In this document: positions 1 through 6,326 of the stretch, one piece after another
Layout: each line of letters starts with the position of its first letter
Position numbering within the stretch: the first letter of the stretch is position 1
Assembly: GCA_946480515.1 (NCBI GenBank)
Contig: CAMLKX010000091.1
Coordinates: 1-7,470, forward strand
Length of the DNA: 7,470 nucleotides
Reading direction: 5' to 3'
Source: an uncultured Sphingomonadaceae bacterium
GTDB lineage: Bacteria; Pseudomonadota; Alphaproteobacteria; Sphingomonadales; Sphingomonadaceae
Made by a program: the position numbers and the translations under genes
Notes under the pieces: generated by a model
The model's input: only the letters and a program-made list of their open reading frames with translations
Told to the model about the DNA's origin: nothing
Databases searched by the model: none

Positions 1-509
1 TTCATCGCCGTCTTGCGCAGCAGGGCGTAGGCATCCGGTTCGGACAAGCCGCGGCTGTTCATCAGCAGGGCCTTGGCACGCTCGATCGTTTTGCGCTCGC
101 TAAGGGCGGTCCGGGCTTCCTCAAGCTCTGACTGAATCCTCGCGAACGCTCCAAAGCGACGGATCGCCAGGTCCATGATCGGTTTGACGCGCTCCTTGCG
201 CAGGCCGTCGACCACATATGCCGAAACGCCAGCATCGATCGCGGCGCCGATCATCGTATCGTCAGATTCATCGACAAACATGGCAATCGGCTTCGCCAGA
301 GCCTTGCTGACGACCAGCATCTCTTCAAGCGTGTCGCGGCTCGGACTTCCGAGGTCCATCAGCACCACGTCTGGAGCGAGCCGCTCGATCCGCGCGACGA
401 AGGCACCAAAGGGCGGGATCAGGTGGATATCCTCGTAGCCCGCCTCGCGCAGCCCGGCCTCGAGCACCGCCGCCCGTTGACCGCTGTCATCGACGATGAC
501 GATCCGCAC
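1..509 (-). CDS. nasT: NasT/AmiR-type response regulator with ANTAR RNA-binding domain (3' end cut by window edge)
   Basis: The visible 169 residues begin with a receiver-like domain (about 1-120; VRIVIVDDS, then VVLMDLGSPS with the candidate phospho-acceptor D52). A helical linker (about 120-137) leads into an ANTAR domain starting near ERKTIERAKALLM (about 138-150). ANTAR proteins bind paired hairpins in leader RNA and prevent termination; NasT does this for nitrate/nitrite assimilation and is held inactive by the sensor NasS. The GTG start at 509-507 is forced: an in-frame TGA lies seven codons upstream, and AGAAGGG sits 5 nt before the GTG. The receiver looks degenerate: FVDESD and AYVVDGL stand where the conserved Thr/Ser and Lys of true receivers should be, as seen in NasT-like proteins. 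About 25 C-terminal residues are expected beyond the edge. The family call is firm. The nitrate role and gene symbol are inferred, because no nas structural gene or NasS is visible here. Confidence 0.86.
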   Translation of the reverse strand, partial: MRIVIVDDSGQRAAVLEAGLREAGYEDIHLIPPFGAFVARIERLAPDVVLMDLGSPSRDTLEEMLVVSKALAKPIAMFVDESDDTMIGAAIDAGVSAYVVDGLRKERVKPIMDLAIRRFGAFARIQSELEEARTALSERKTIERAKALLMNSRGLSEPDAYALLRKTAM

Positions 510-514
510 CGCTA

Positions 515-521
515 CCCTTCT
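515..521 (-). promoter_or_regulatory. Ribosome binding site that fixes the GTG start of the nasT-like gene
   Basis: Read on the minus strand this is AGAAGGG, ending 5 nt before the GTG codon at 509-507. Together with the in-frame stop just upstream, it leaves that GTG as the only reasonable start. Confidence 0.7.
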
Positions 522-575
522 TCAGTCATTGCGCCGGCGCGGAATGCCATGCTGCACCGCACAAATAAAGAGCAG

Positions 576-1034
576 TTAGATGCAGGGGTCGAACAGCTCG
601 ATCGGATCGTTCGCGCCGGTCTCCCAACTTGCCGCTTCTGCGAGGCTGGTCCCGTCGAGAATCCCGGCGCTGCTTTCCCGCACGAGGGCCATGATCTTGC
701 GAATGGCGCAGGTCCGCTCGTCGGTGCAATCTCCGCAATTGGAATAGAAGTGAACGCTCGCGCACGGCACGAGGGCGATCGGACCCTCGAGGTGCCGCAC
801 CACATCGCCGAAGCTGATGCGATCAGGTGAAATCGCAAGGGTATAGCCTCCACCCGGCCCGCGGATGCTCTGAACCATTCCAGCCTTCTTCAGTTCGAGC
901 ATGATCAGTTCAAGGTACTTGCGCGGGATCGCCTGGCTTTGTGCGATGGTGGCAAGCTGAACCGGCTTGCCGACTTCGCTTTCCGCCAGAAGGAGGAGAG
1001 CCCGCAGGGCGTAACGCGTTCGTTGGGAGATCAT
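576..1034 (-). CDS. Rrf2-family transcriptional regulator with a four-cysteine cluster, divergent from the sulfate operon
   Basis: 152 residues from the ATG at 1034-1032. The N-terminus MISQRTRYALRALLLLAE matches the usual Rrf2/IscR opening. A winged helix-turn-helix follows (about 24-68) with the family-typical SIRGPGGGYTLA wing (56-67) and a dimerisation helix. Cysteines C91, C100, C103 and C109 (CX8CX2CX5C) lie where IscR, NsrR and RirA carry Fe-S ligands, so an Fe-S or thiol-based sensor is plausible; one more Cys is penultimate (C151). An upstream in-frame ATG at 1067 would add 11 unaligned residues (MQMPRPPTAVS) and has no clear ribosome site, so 1034 is preferred. The gene is transcribed divergently from sbp and is the natural candidate regulator of the sulfate operon, perhaps reading cysteine or Fe-S status. 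The family is certain. The ligand and targets are inferred, and the protein is neither a clear IscR nor a clear CymR. Confidence 0.9.
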   Translation of the reverse strand: MISQRTRYALRALLLLAESEVGKPVQLATIAQSQAIPRKYLELIMLELKKAGMVQSIRGPGGGYTLAISPDRISFGDVVRHLEGPIALVPCASVHFYSNCGDCTDERTCAIRKIMALVRESSAGILDGTSLAEAASWETGANDPIELFDPCI

Positions 1035-1111
1035 GCTCACCGCTGTAGGAGGTCGCGGCATCTGCACTCAAGCAAAATCCTAAAGCCGAGCGGGAATTCA
1101 GGGTTCAAAAC

Positions 1112-1125
1112 ACTAGTTGACTAGT
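1112..1125. promoter_or_regulatory. Inverted repeat in the divergent promoter region, candidate Rrf2 operator
   Basis: The sequence ACTAGTTGACTAGT is two ACTAGT arms, each itself a palindrome, separated by TG. It lies in an AT-richer patch of the 137-base gap between the Rrf2 gene and sbp, 46 bases before the sbp start and 77 before the Rrf2 start. It also reads as a CTAGT direct repeat with 8-base period. Rrf2 dimers bind dyad-symmetric sites that overlap promoters, and the divergent arrangement would allow control of both genes. Binding is inferred. Confidence 0.5.
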
Positions 1126-1145
1126 AGGGTATAAGAGTTTAGCGA
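1117..1145 (+). promoter_or_regulatory. Probable promoter zone of the sulfate-uptake operon
   Basis: TTGACT at 1117-1122 resembles a -35 hexamer, but the hexamer 17 bases later (TAGCGA) is a poor -10. TATAAG at 1130-1135 is a better -10 match but then lacks a good -35 at standard spacing; the nearest is TTCAAA at 1104-1109, 20 bases away. Either reading puts the start of transcription shortly before the sbp ribosome site, with the inverted repeat at 1112-1125 overlapping the promoter. The exact elements cannot be fixed from sequence alone. Confidence 0.35.
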
Positions 1146-1171
1146 TTCGGCATCCAAGGGGAGTTGACCAA

Positions 1172-2185
1172 ATGCGTCTTCATCATCGATTCGCCGCGAG
1201 CCTGGTTGCGCTGGCGCTCATCACGACTCCGGTCGCGGCCCAGGCGGCTCCGGGCCAGCTGCTGAACGTCTCCTACGATCCCACTCGGGAGCTTTATCAG
1301 GCAATCAACGCGCGCTTCGCGGCCAAGTGGAAAGCCCAGTCCGGTCAGTCGGTCACCATCCGGCAGAGCCACGGCGGGTCGGGCAAGCAGTCCCGCTCGG
1401 TGATCGACGGCCTCCCGGGCGACGTCGTCACTCTTGCGCTCGGGTACGACATCGACGCGATCGCTCAGCGCGGACTGATCAACTCGGGCTGGCAGAAGCG
1501 CCTGCCGAACAACAGCTCGCCCTATTACTCCACGATCGTCTTCGTCGTCCGGAAGGGCAATCCGAAGAACATCAAGGACTGGAATGACCTGGTGCGCCCT
1601 GGGGTGAAAGTGATTACTCCGAACCCGAAGACCAGCGGCGGCGCTCGCTGGAATTATCTCGCGGCGTGGGGCTATGCACAGCGCAAGCTCGGTTCTGCGG
1701 CCAAAGCCAAGGACTTCCTGGTCCAGCTGTTCCGAAACGTGCCAGTGCTGGATAGCGGCGCGCGTGGATCAACCACCACCTTCGCCGAGCGCGGGCAGGG
1801 CGACGTCCTGCTTGCCTGGGAAAATGAAGCCTACCTGATCACCAACAAGATGAGCCGGGGCAAGTTCGAGATCGTCAATCCGTCGGTCTCGATCCTCGCC
1901 GAGCCGCCGGTGACGGTGGTCGACAAGGTCGTCGACAAGAAGGGCACCAGGGCGGCTGCGGAAGCCTATCTGAAGTATCTCTACACGCCCGAGGCGCAGG
2001 AGATCATTGCCCAGAATTATTACCGTCCGCGCAACGCGGCAGTCGCGGCGAAGTATCGCGCACGGTTCGCCAACATCCCGCTGCTGCAGATCGACCGCAA
2101 CTTCGGCGGCTGGGCCAAGGCGCAGCGGGCGCACTTTAACGACGGCGGTCTGTTCGATCAGATCTTCGAAGCCGCAAAGAAATAA
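1172..2185 (+). CDS. sbp: Periplasmic sulfate-binding protein of a sulfate ABC transporter
   Basis: A 337-residue protein, close to the usual Sbp/CysP length. It opens with a Sec signal peptide (basic MRLHHR, hydrophobic core, likely cleavage near AQA/AP around residues 25-26). Both family signatures are present: [14 protein letters not shown] (67-80) followed by [13 protein letters not shown] (83-95), and [12 protein letters not shown] (151-162). [11 protein letters not shown] (32-42) and [10 protein letters not shown] (211-220) are further Sbp hallmarks. The protein captures sulfate (possibly also thiosulfate) in the periplasm and delivers it to the CysT/CysW permease encoded downstream. 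AAGGGGAG at 1156-1163, 8 nt before the ATG, supports the start. It is the first gene of the operon, directly downstream of the divergent Rrf2 promoter region. Sbp versus CysP (sulfate versus thiosulfate preference) cannot be settled from sequence. Confidence 0.95.
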   Translation: MRLHHRFAASLVALALITTPVAAQAAPGQLLNVSYDPTRELYQAINARFAAKWKAQSGQSVTIRQSHGGSGKQSRSVIDGLPGDVVTLALGYDIDAIAQRGLINSGWQKRLPNNSSPYYSTIVFVVRKGNPKNIKDWNDLVRPGVKVITPNPKTSGGARWNYLAAWGYAQRKLGSAAKAKDFLVQLFRNVPVLDSGARGSTTTFAERGQGDVLLAWENEAYLITNKMSRGKFEIVNPSVSILAEPPVTVVDKVVDKKGTRAAAEAYLKYLYTPEAQEIIAQNYYRPRNAAVAAKYRARFANIPLLQIDRNFGGWAKAQRAHFNDGGLFDQIFEAAKK

Positions 2186-2198
2186 CCGGGGTCCGGAC

Positions 2199-2229
2199 GG
2201 CGGGGCGCCACGACTCCCGGCGCCCCGCC
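2199..2229 (+). other. Intercistronic stem-loop between sbp and the porin gene, no U-tract
   Basis: A perfect 11-bp inverted repeat, GGCGGGGCGCC (2199-2209) and GGCGCCCCGCC (2219-2229), encloses the 9-nt loop ACGACTCCC. It starts 13 bases after the sbp stop and ends 12 bases before the porin's AAGGGGA ribosome site. Ten of the 11 pairs are G-C or C-G steps in an almost pure GC stem, so it should be very stable. It is followed by CACTGGTAAG rather than a T-run, so a canonical Rho-independent terminator is unlikely. It more likely protects the sbp mRNA 3' end or attenuates downstream expression, giving more binding protein than permease, as is common in ABC-import operons. Confidence 0.72.
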
Positions 2230-2254
2230 CACTGGTAAGATAAGGGGAACATTC

Positions 2255-3844
2255 ATGAGAATTCTGCTTCTGGGCAGCGCCTCGCTGCTCGCCCTCGCCA
2301 CGCCTGCGTACGCGCAGGATGAGCCGAGTGCCGATGCCGCCGCCAGCGAGCAGGGGGTGATCGACACGCTGGTCGATGACGCTCCCGCGGCCGAGGCCGC
2401 TCCTGCGCCTACCGGCGACCCGGTGCTCGATCGTCTGAACGCGCTCGAAGCCCGGCTCAAGCAGGTCGAGGCCCGCAACAAGCAACTCGAAGAGCAGGCC
2501 GAACTGAACCAGGACCGGATCGAGAGTGTCGAGGTCCGCGCCGCCAAGGCCGCGCAGTTCACCTGGGGTCCGTCCTTCAGCGAGCCGACCGGATCGTTCA
2601 CCTTCAAGCCGCGCGGCGTGATCCAGGCGGACCTCGCGTTGTTCAAGGAGCGCGAGGGCGGATACGACTACAACAACGGAACCGCCTTCCGCCGCGCCCG
2701 GCTCGGCTTCGACGGCACCGCGTTCAAATGGTTCAACTATCGCGCCGAGGTCGAGTTCGCCGGCAATGCCGTGCAGCTGCTCGACTTCTATGTTCAGTAC
2801 ACCAAGATCCCGAAAACGCTGATCACGCTTGGCCAGCACAAGGCGCCGTTCGGGCTCGAGGCGAACAACAGCGACAGCTACAATATCTTCCTTGAGCGCG
2901 GCATGTTCACCAATGCGTTCGGCAATGCCGGTGCAGAACGCCGCATCGGCGCCTCGGTCGCCTATGCGCCCAAGGAGAACCTCAATCTAGCGGCCGGCAT
3001 CTTTGGCGAGAGCGAGGCGATTGGGCGTGCCGGAGGCACCATTTCGGGCACCAACAATCGGGTCCCCGATGAAAGCTGGGGCTTCAACGGCCGCGCGACT
3101 TGGGAACCGCTGTTTGACACGGCGGGGGGCCGGATCATCCACGTCGGGGCTTCGGCGTATTACCGGACTGCCCTTCGCTCGGGTGACATCGAAGATGCGG
3201 TTCGCTTGACCGACCGGCCGAACGTCCGGGTCGACAATGGCAACATCGCCGATTCCGGAGTGATCGGCGCCGTAGGCGGCCACCCGGACTTCGGCGGCGG
3301 AGCCCCGGTCAAGTCGCTGAAATATGGCGGGGTCGAGGCCGCGGCCGTGTTTGGACCGATCACCCTGGCAGGTGAATATGGCAAGCTGTGGCTTGATCGC
3401 GCAGATGCCGACAATCTCAGCTTCCACGGCTTCTATGGCTTCGCGAGCTGGTTCATCACCGGCGAGACGCGGCCGTTCAAGGGCGGCAACTTCGACCGCA
3501 TCCGTCCCCGCACCGAATTCGCCAAGGACGGATTGGGCGCGTTCGAACTGGCGGCCCGCTACGACAAGATCGATCTGTCGGATACGCCGGGCTGCCGCTC
3601 GACCACAATCACCTCAGCCTGCTCCGTCCTCAACACGGCGGCCGGAAATGAGGCAAAGAGCGTGACTCTCGGGCTGAATTGGTATTTGAACCCCTACCTC
3701 AAATTCATGGTCAACTGGATAAGGTTCAGCGGCGACAATACCCCGCTTGATCCCGAAGGAAACGCCACGCCGTCTGATACGAGCGATGATGCTAGAAAAA
3801 CGAAGGGTGATGCGTTTGCCGGTCGTCTCCACCTGGACTTCTGA
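2255..3844 (+). CDS. OprO/OprP-type outer-membrane porin (phosphate-selective porin family), likely sulfate/oxyanion channel
   Basis: 529 residues from an ATG preceded by AAGGGGA (2242-2248). A Sec signal peptide ends near AYA/QD (residue 20). An acidic Ala/Pro-rich linker (about 21-55) and a predicted coiled coil (about 57-95, DRLNALEARLKQVEARNKQ and following heptads) precede the beta-barrel. The barrel begins near FTFKPRGVIQADLALF and has the Porin_O_P-like FRRARLGFDGTAFKWFNYRAEVEF stretch (positions 2687-2758) and GQHKAPFGLE. Alternating amphipathic strands run to the C-terminal LHLDF, the terminal aromatic expected for BAM-dependent insertion. C447 and C456 are 9 residues apart and may form a disulfide in a loop. 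OprP forms anion-selective trimers for phosphate. Placement between sbp and cysT suggests this paralogue passes sulfate or related oxyanions. The family is well supported; the substrate is inferred from context. Confidence 0.88.
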   Translation: MRILLLGSASLLALATPAYAQDEPSADAAASEQGVIDTLVDDAPAAEAAPAPTGDPVLDRLNALEARLKQVEARNKQLEEQAELNQDRIESVEVRAAKAAQFTWGPSFSEPTGSFTFKPRGVIQADLALFKEREGGYDYNNGTAFRRARLGFDGTAFKWFNYRAEVEFAGNAVQLLDFYVQYTKIPKTLITLGQHKAPFGLEANNSDSYNIFLERGMFTNAFGNAGAERRIGASVAYAPKENLNLAAGIFGESEAIGRAGGTISGTNNRVPDESWGFNGRATWEPLFDTAGGRIIHVGASAYYRTALRSGDIEDAVRLTDRPNVRVDNGNIADSGVIGAVGGHPDFGGGAPVKSLKYGGVEAAAVFGPITLAGEYGKLWLDRADADNLSFHGFYGFASWFITGETRPFKGGNFDRIRPRTEFAKDGLGAFELAARYDKIDLSDTPGCRSTTITSACSVLNTAAGNEAKSVTLGLNWYLNPYLKFMVNWIRFSGDNTPLDPEGNATPSDTSDDARKTKGDAFAGRLHLDF

Positions 3845-3847
3845 TTG

Positions 3848-4702
3848 ATGGCGACCGTGGCACATGCGGTCGGCACTGCTCGGCCCCGGAGGCGCAACGC
3901 GCTTCCGGGGCTCGGCCTGTCTTTGGGCATCACGCTCAGCTGGCTGTCGATCATCGTCCTGCTGCCGCTGTCGGCAGCCTTCATCAAAAGCATGGCCAAC
4001 GGCCTCGACGCGTTCGTCAACGCGGCCTTTTCGGAGCGGGCGCTCGCGGCCTACCGCTTGAGCTTCGGCGCCGCTCTCGCGGGTGCGGCGATCAACGCGG
4101 TGTTTGGCCTCATCGTCGCCTGGGTGCTCGTGCGCTACGACTTCCCCGGCAAGAAGCTGTTCAACGCCATCGTCGATCTGCCGTTCGCGCTTCCGACGGC
4201 GGTGGCCGGCATCGCGCTGACCGCGATCTATGCGGATACCGGACCAATCGGCTCGCTGCTCGCTCCCTACGGCATCCGCCTCGCCTACAATCCCGCGGGC
4301 GTTGTCATCGCACTGACCTTCATCGGTCTCCCATTCGTCGTGCGAACCGTAGAACCCGTGCTCGCGCAACTTTCGAAGGAAGTGGAGGAAGCGGCGATCA
4401 CTTTGGGAGCGACCCGCCTGCAGACGTTCGCGCGGGTGATCGTGCCGAGCTTGCTGCCGGCGCTCGCGACCGGTTTCGCGCTCGCCTTTGCGCGCGGCGC
4501 GGGGGAATATGGGTCGGTGATCTTCATCGCCGGCAACATGCCGTTCAGCTCGGAGATTGCGCCGCTGCTGATCATCACTCAGCTCGAAGAATATGATTAT
4601 GCCGGCGCCACCGCGATCGCGGTGGTGATGCTGCTGATCTCGTTCGCGATGCTGTTCGTCCTCAACCTGCTGCATCATTGGCAGGTCAGGAGGAGCGCAT
4701 GA
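3848..4702 (+). CDS. cysT: Sulfate ABC transporter permease subunit CysT
   Basis: 284 residues, matching the CysT/CysU size. It is a polytopic inner-membrane protein with hydrophobic segments at roughly 22-46, 69-92, 104-128, 148-167, 203-225 and 250-276. The cytoplasmic EAA loop [19 protein letters not shown] (about 180-198) docks on CysA, and is followed by [17 protein letters not shown] (about 214-230), characteristic of CysT. It forms the sulfate channel with CysW. The ATG at 3848 lies 3 bases after the porin stop. An immediately preceding TTG (3845) is an alternative that would add one residue. No strong ribosome site precedes it, so translation probably depends on coupling to the porin gene. 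Its stop overlaps the cysW start. Confidence 0.94.
   Translation: MATVAHAVGTARPRRRNALPGLGLSLGITLSWLSIIVLLPLSAAFIKSMANGLDAFVNAAFSERALAAYRLSFGAALAGAAINAVFGLIVAWVLVRYDFPGKKLFNAIVDLPFALPTAVAGIALTAIYADTGPIGSLLAPYGIRLAYNPAGVVIALTFIGLPFVVRTVEPVLAQLSKEVEEAAITLGATRLQTFARVIVPSLLPALATGFALAFARGAGEYGSVIFIAGNMPFSSEIAPLLIITQLEEYDYAGATAIAVVMLLISFAMLFVLNLLHHWQVRRSA
4688..4695 (+). promoter_or_regulatory. Strong ribosome binding site that fixes the cysW start
   Basis: AGGAGGAG lies inside the 3' end of cysT, with the AGGAGG core 5 nt before the ATG at 4699. It selects this ATG over the upstream in-frame TTG at 4678, which has no such signal. Confidence 0.75.
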
Positions 4703-5544
4703 GCCGCTTTCGCTCTCCGCTGCAGGAATCCGCTTGGGCCCGCCGCGGCTTGATCCTCGTTGCGCTGCTTTACGTCGGAGTGTTGTTGCTGTTCCCGCTG
4801 TTTACGGTCTTCCAAGGCGCGTTCTCGGCAGGGCTGGAGATGTGGCGGGAGTCGATCCAGGAACCGGATGCCGTCGCTGCGATCAAGCTGACGTTGCTCG
4901 TGGCGGCAATCGCCGTGCCCTTGAACGTCGTGTTTGGCGTGTCCGCTGCGTGGGCCATCGCCAAGTTCGAGTTTCCGGGCAAGGCCGCGCTCGTCACCTT
5001 GATCGATCTGCCTTTCTCGGTGTCGCCGGTCGTCTCTGGGCTGATCTACGTCCTGATGTTCGGGGCGCAGGGCTGGTTTGGGCCGTGGCTGCAGGACCAT
5101 GACATCGCGATCATCTTCGCTCTTCCCGGACTGGTGCTGGCCACCGTATTCGTCACTTTCCCATTCGTTGCCCGAGAGCTGATTCCGCTGATGACTGCTC
5201 AAGGGCGGTCGGAAGAGGAAGCGGCCATGACACTCGGGGCGAGTGGATGGCAGGCCTTCTGGCACGTTACCCTGCCGAACATCCGCCTTGGCCTGTTGTA
5301 CGGCGTGTTGCTGTGCAACGCGCGGGCCATGGGTGAGTTTGGCGCAGTGAGCGTCGTTTCTGGTCATATTCGCGGCGAAACCAACACGATGCCGCTTCAC
5401 ATCGAGGTGCTCTACAATGAGTATAACTTTGTCGCCGCCTTCGCAGTCGCCTCCCTCCTTGCTCTTCTCGCACTCGTCACCATCGCTGCGAAAAGCTTCA
5501 TCGAGTGGCGATACCGCGATTCGATTGCCGCGCTCGGCCACTAA
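4699..5544 (+). CDS. cysW: Sulfate ABC transporter permease subunit CysW
   Basis: 281 residues, typical of CysW, and homologous to CysT. Hydrophobic segments lie at about 17-40, 62-88, 97-122, 136-158, 196-212 and 244-266. The EAA loop [19 protein letters not shown] (about 172-190) contacts the ATPase. [23 protein letters not shown] (positions 5318-5386) is the CysW-type segment matching the GEYGSV region of CysT. It pairs with CysT to form the inner-membrane translocation path. The start ATG overlaps the cysT stop (ATGA), giving translational coupling, with a strong AGGAGGAG site in front. The stop is followed after a single base by the cysA GTG. No broken motifs were seen. Confidence 0.94.
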   Translation: MSRFRSPLQESAWARRGLILVALLYVGVLLLFPLFTVFQGAFSAGLEMWRESIQEPDAVAAIKLTLLVAAIAVPLNVVFGVSAAWAIAKFEFPGKAALVTLIDLPFSVSPVVSGLIYVLMFGAQGWFGPWLQDHDIAIIFALPGLVLATVFVTFPFVARELIPLMTAQGRSEEEAAMTLGASGWQAFWHVTLPNIRLGLLYGVLLCNARAMGEFGAVSVVSGHIRGETNTMPLHIEVLYNEYNFVAAFAVASLLALLALVTIAAKSFIEWRYRDSIAALGH

Positions 5545-5545
5545 G

Positions 5546-6262
5546 GTGTCGATTGCGATTGACGGCCTCACCAAGCGGTTCGACGTGCACGCCGCTTTGC
5601 ATGGGGTTTCGCTGACGATCGACGATGGCGAGTTCGTCGCCCTGCTGGGCCCGTCCGGGTCGGGCAAGACGACGCTGCTGAGGATCATCGCCGGGCTCGA
5701 TTTCGCCGACGACGGTCACGTCCGCTTTGGCGAGGAGGACATCACCAACCTTCCGGCGGCCAAGCGCAACATCGGATTCGTGTTCCAGCATTATGCGTTG
5801 TTCGGACACATGACCGTGGCGAAGAACATCGCGTTCGGGCTGGACGTGCTTCCTCGCCGCGACCGCCCGTCCAAGGCGCAGGTTGCGGAGCGCGTCGAGG
5901 AGTTGCTCAAGCTGGTGCAGCTCGAAGGCTATGGCAGCCGCTATCCGGCGCAATTGTCCGGTGGCCAGCGCCAACGGGTGGCGTTGGCCCGAGCGCTTGC
6001 GCGCAAGCCGCGCTTCCTGCTGCTCGACGAGCCGTTCGGGGCATTGGACGCGAAGGTCCGGCGCGAGCTGCGCACCGCTCTGCGCCAGATTCATGAGGAG
6101 CTCGGCCTGACGTCCATCTTCGTGACTCATGATCAGGAAGAGGCCCTGGAGCTTGCCGATCGCGTGGCGATTCTCAACGCAGGGCAGGTCGAGCAATTCG
6201 CTCCGCCCGCCGTGATCCGCAGCGTTCCCGCGACCCCGTTCGTGCGGGAGTTTCTCGAATAG
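5546..6262 (+). CDS. cysA: Sulfate ABC transporter ATPase CysA, short form lacking the C-terminal domain
   Basis: A 238-residue cytoplasmic ATPase energising sulfate import through CysT/CysW. All nucleotide-binding motifs are intact: Walker A GPSGSGKT (35-42), Q-loop Gln81, signature LSGGQ (137-141), Walker B FLLLDE (157-162), D-loop GALD (165-168) and switch His195. The GTG at 5546 is chosen because [12 protein letters not shown] aligns with the usual CysA start. An in-frame ATG at 5417 would add 43 low-complexity Ser/Pro residues read out of frame through cysW, so it is rejected. No good ribosome site precedes the GTG; translation is probably coupled to cysW, one base upstream. The protein ends at TPFVREFLE, where typical CysA proteins (about 340-365 residues) continue into a C-terminal regulatory/TOBE-like domain. 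The following 64 bases encode no remnant in frame, so this is not a simple frameshift. Confidence 0.92.
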   Translation: MSIAIDGLTKRFDVHAALHGVSLTIDDGEFVALLGPSGSGKTTLLRIIAGLDFADDGHVRFGEEDITNLPAAKRNIGFVFQHYALFGHMTVAKNIAFGLDVLPRRDRPSKAQVAERVEELLKLVQLEGYGSRYPAQLSGGQRQRVALARALARKPRFLLLDEPFGALDAKVRRELRTALRQIHEELGLTSIFVTHDQEEALELADRVAILNAGQVEQFAPPAVIRSVPATPFVREFLE

Positions 6263-6326
6263 GTCTTGGCGCGCCGTCCCCGGCAAGCCATGAAGCGCGA
6301 ACTGCGGCAGCTTCGGGGGAACCATC
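6263..6326 (+). other. Short gap between cysA and scoA, no convincing terminator
   Basis: These 64 bases contain the scoA ribosome site (GGGGGA, 6315-6320) and a weak 5-bp inverted repeat GAAGC/GCTTC (6292-6296 and 6310-6314) with a 13-nt loop and no T-run. I find no clear promoter hexamers either, so read-through from the sulfate operon into scoAB cannot be excluded. Confidence 0.4.

Noticed and set aside
531..540. Ten-base palindrome GCGCCGGCGC between the two minus-strand regulators
   Set aside because: A short GC palindrome is expected by chance in DNA of this composition and has no T-run or promoter context.
423..830. Plus-strand open frame of 135 codons across the nasT-like and Rrf2 genes
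   Set aside because: It spans the antisense of two recognisable regulators and their gap, and shows no domain or convincing ribosome site.
1769..2839. Minus-strand open frame of 356 codons opposite sbp and the porin gene
   Set aside because: It lies antisense to two strongly supported genes, spans their intergenic hairpin, and has the Arg/Gly/Leu-rich composition of a GC-driven shadow frame with no recognisable domain.
3715..3830. Lower-GC stretch with rare codons (ATA, AGG, AGA, CTA usage) at the porin 3' end
   Set aside because: It stays in frame and encodes plausible barrel strands and loops ending in the expected aromatic residue; too short to argue for foreign origin.
3614..4678. Minus-strand open frame of 354 codons opposite the porin end and cysT
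   Set aside because: Its His/Arg/Asp/Gln-rich composition is typical of the complement of a hydrophobic membrane-protein gene; no domain and no ribosome site.
5417..5545. Longer cysA beginning at ATG 5417
   Set aside because: The added 43 Ser/Pro-rich residues overlap cysW in another frame and do not resemble any CysA; the GTG at 5546 matches the family start.
4675..5688. Minus-strand open frame of 337 codons opposite cysW and the start of cysA
   Set aside because: Antisense shadow of conserved permease and ATPase genes with no family features.
6292..6314. Possible terminator after cysA
   Set aside because: Only a 5-bp stem with a 13-nt loop and no T-run, so it is too weak to call.
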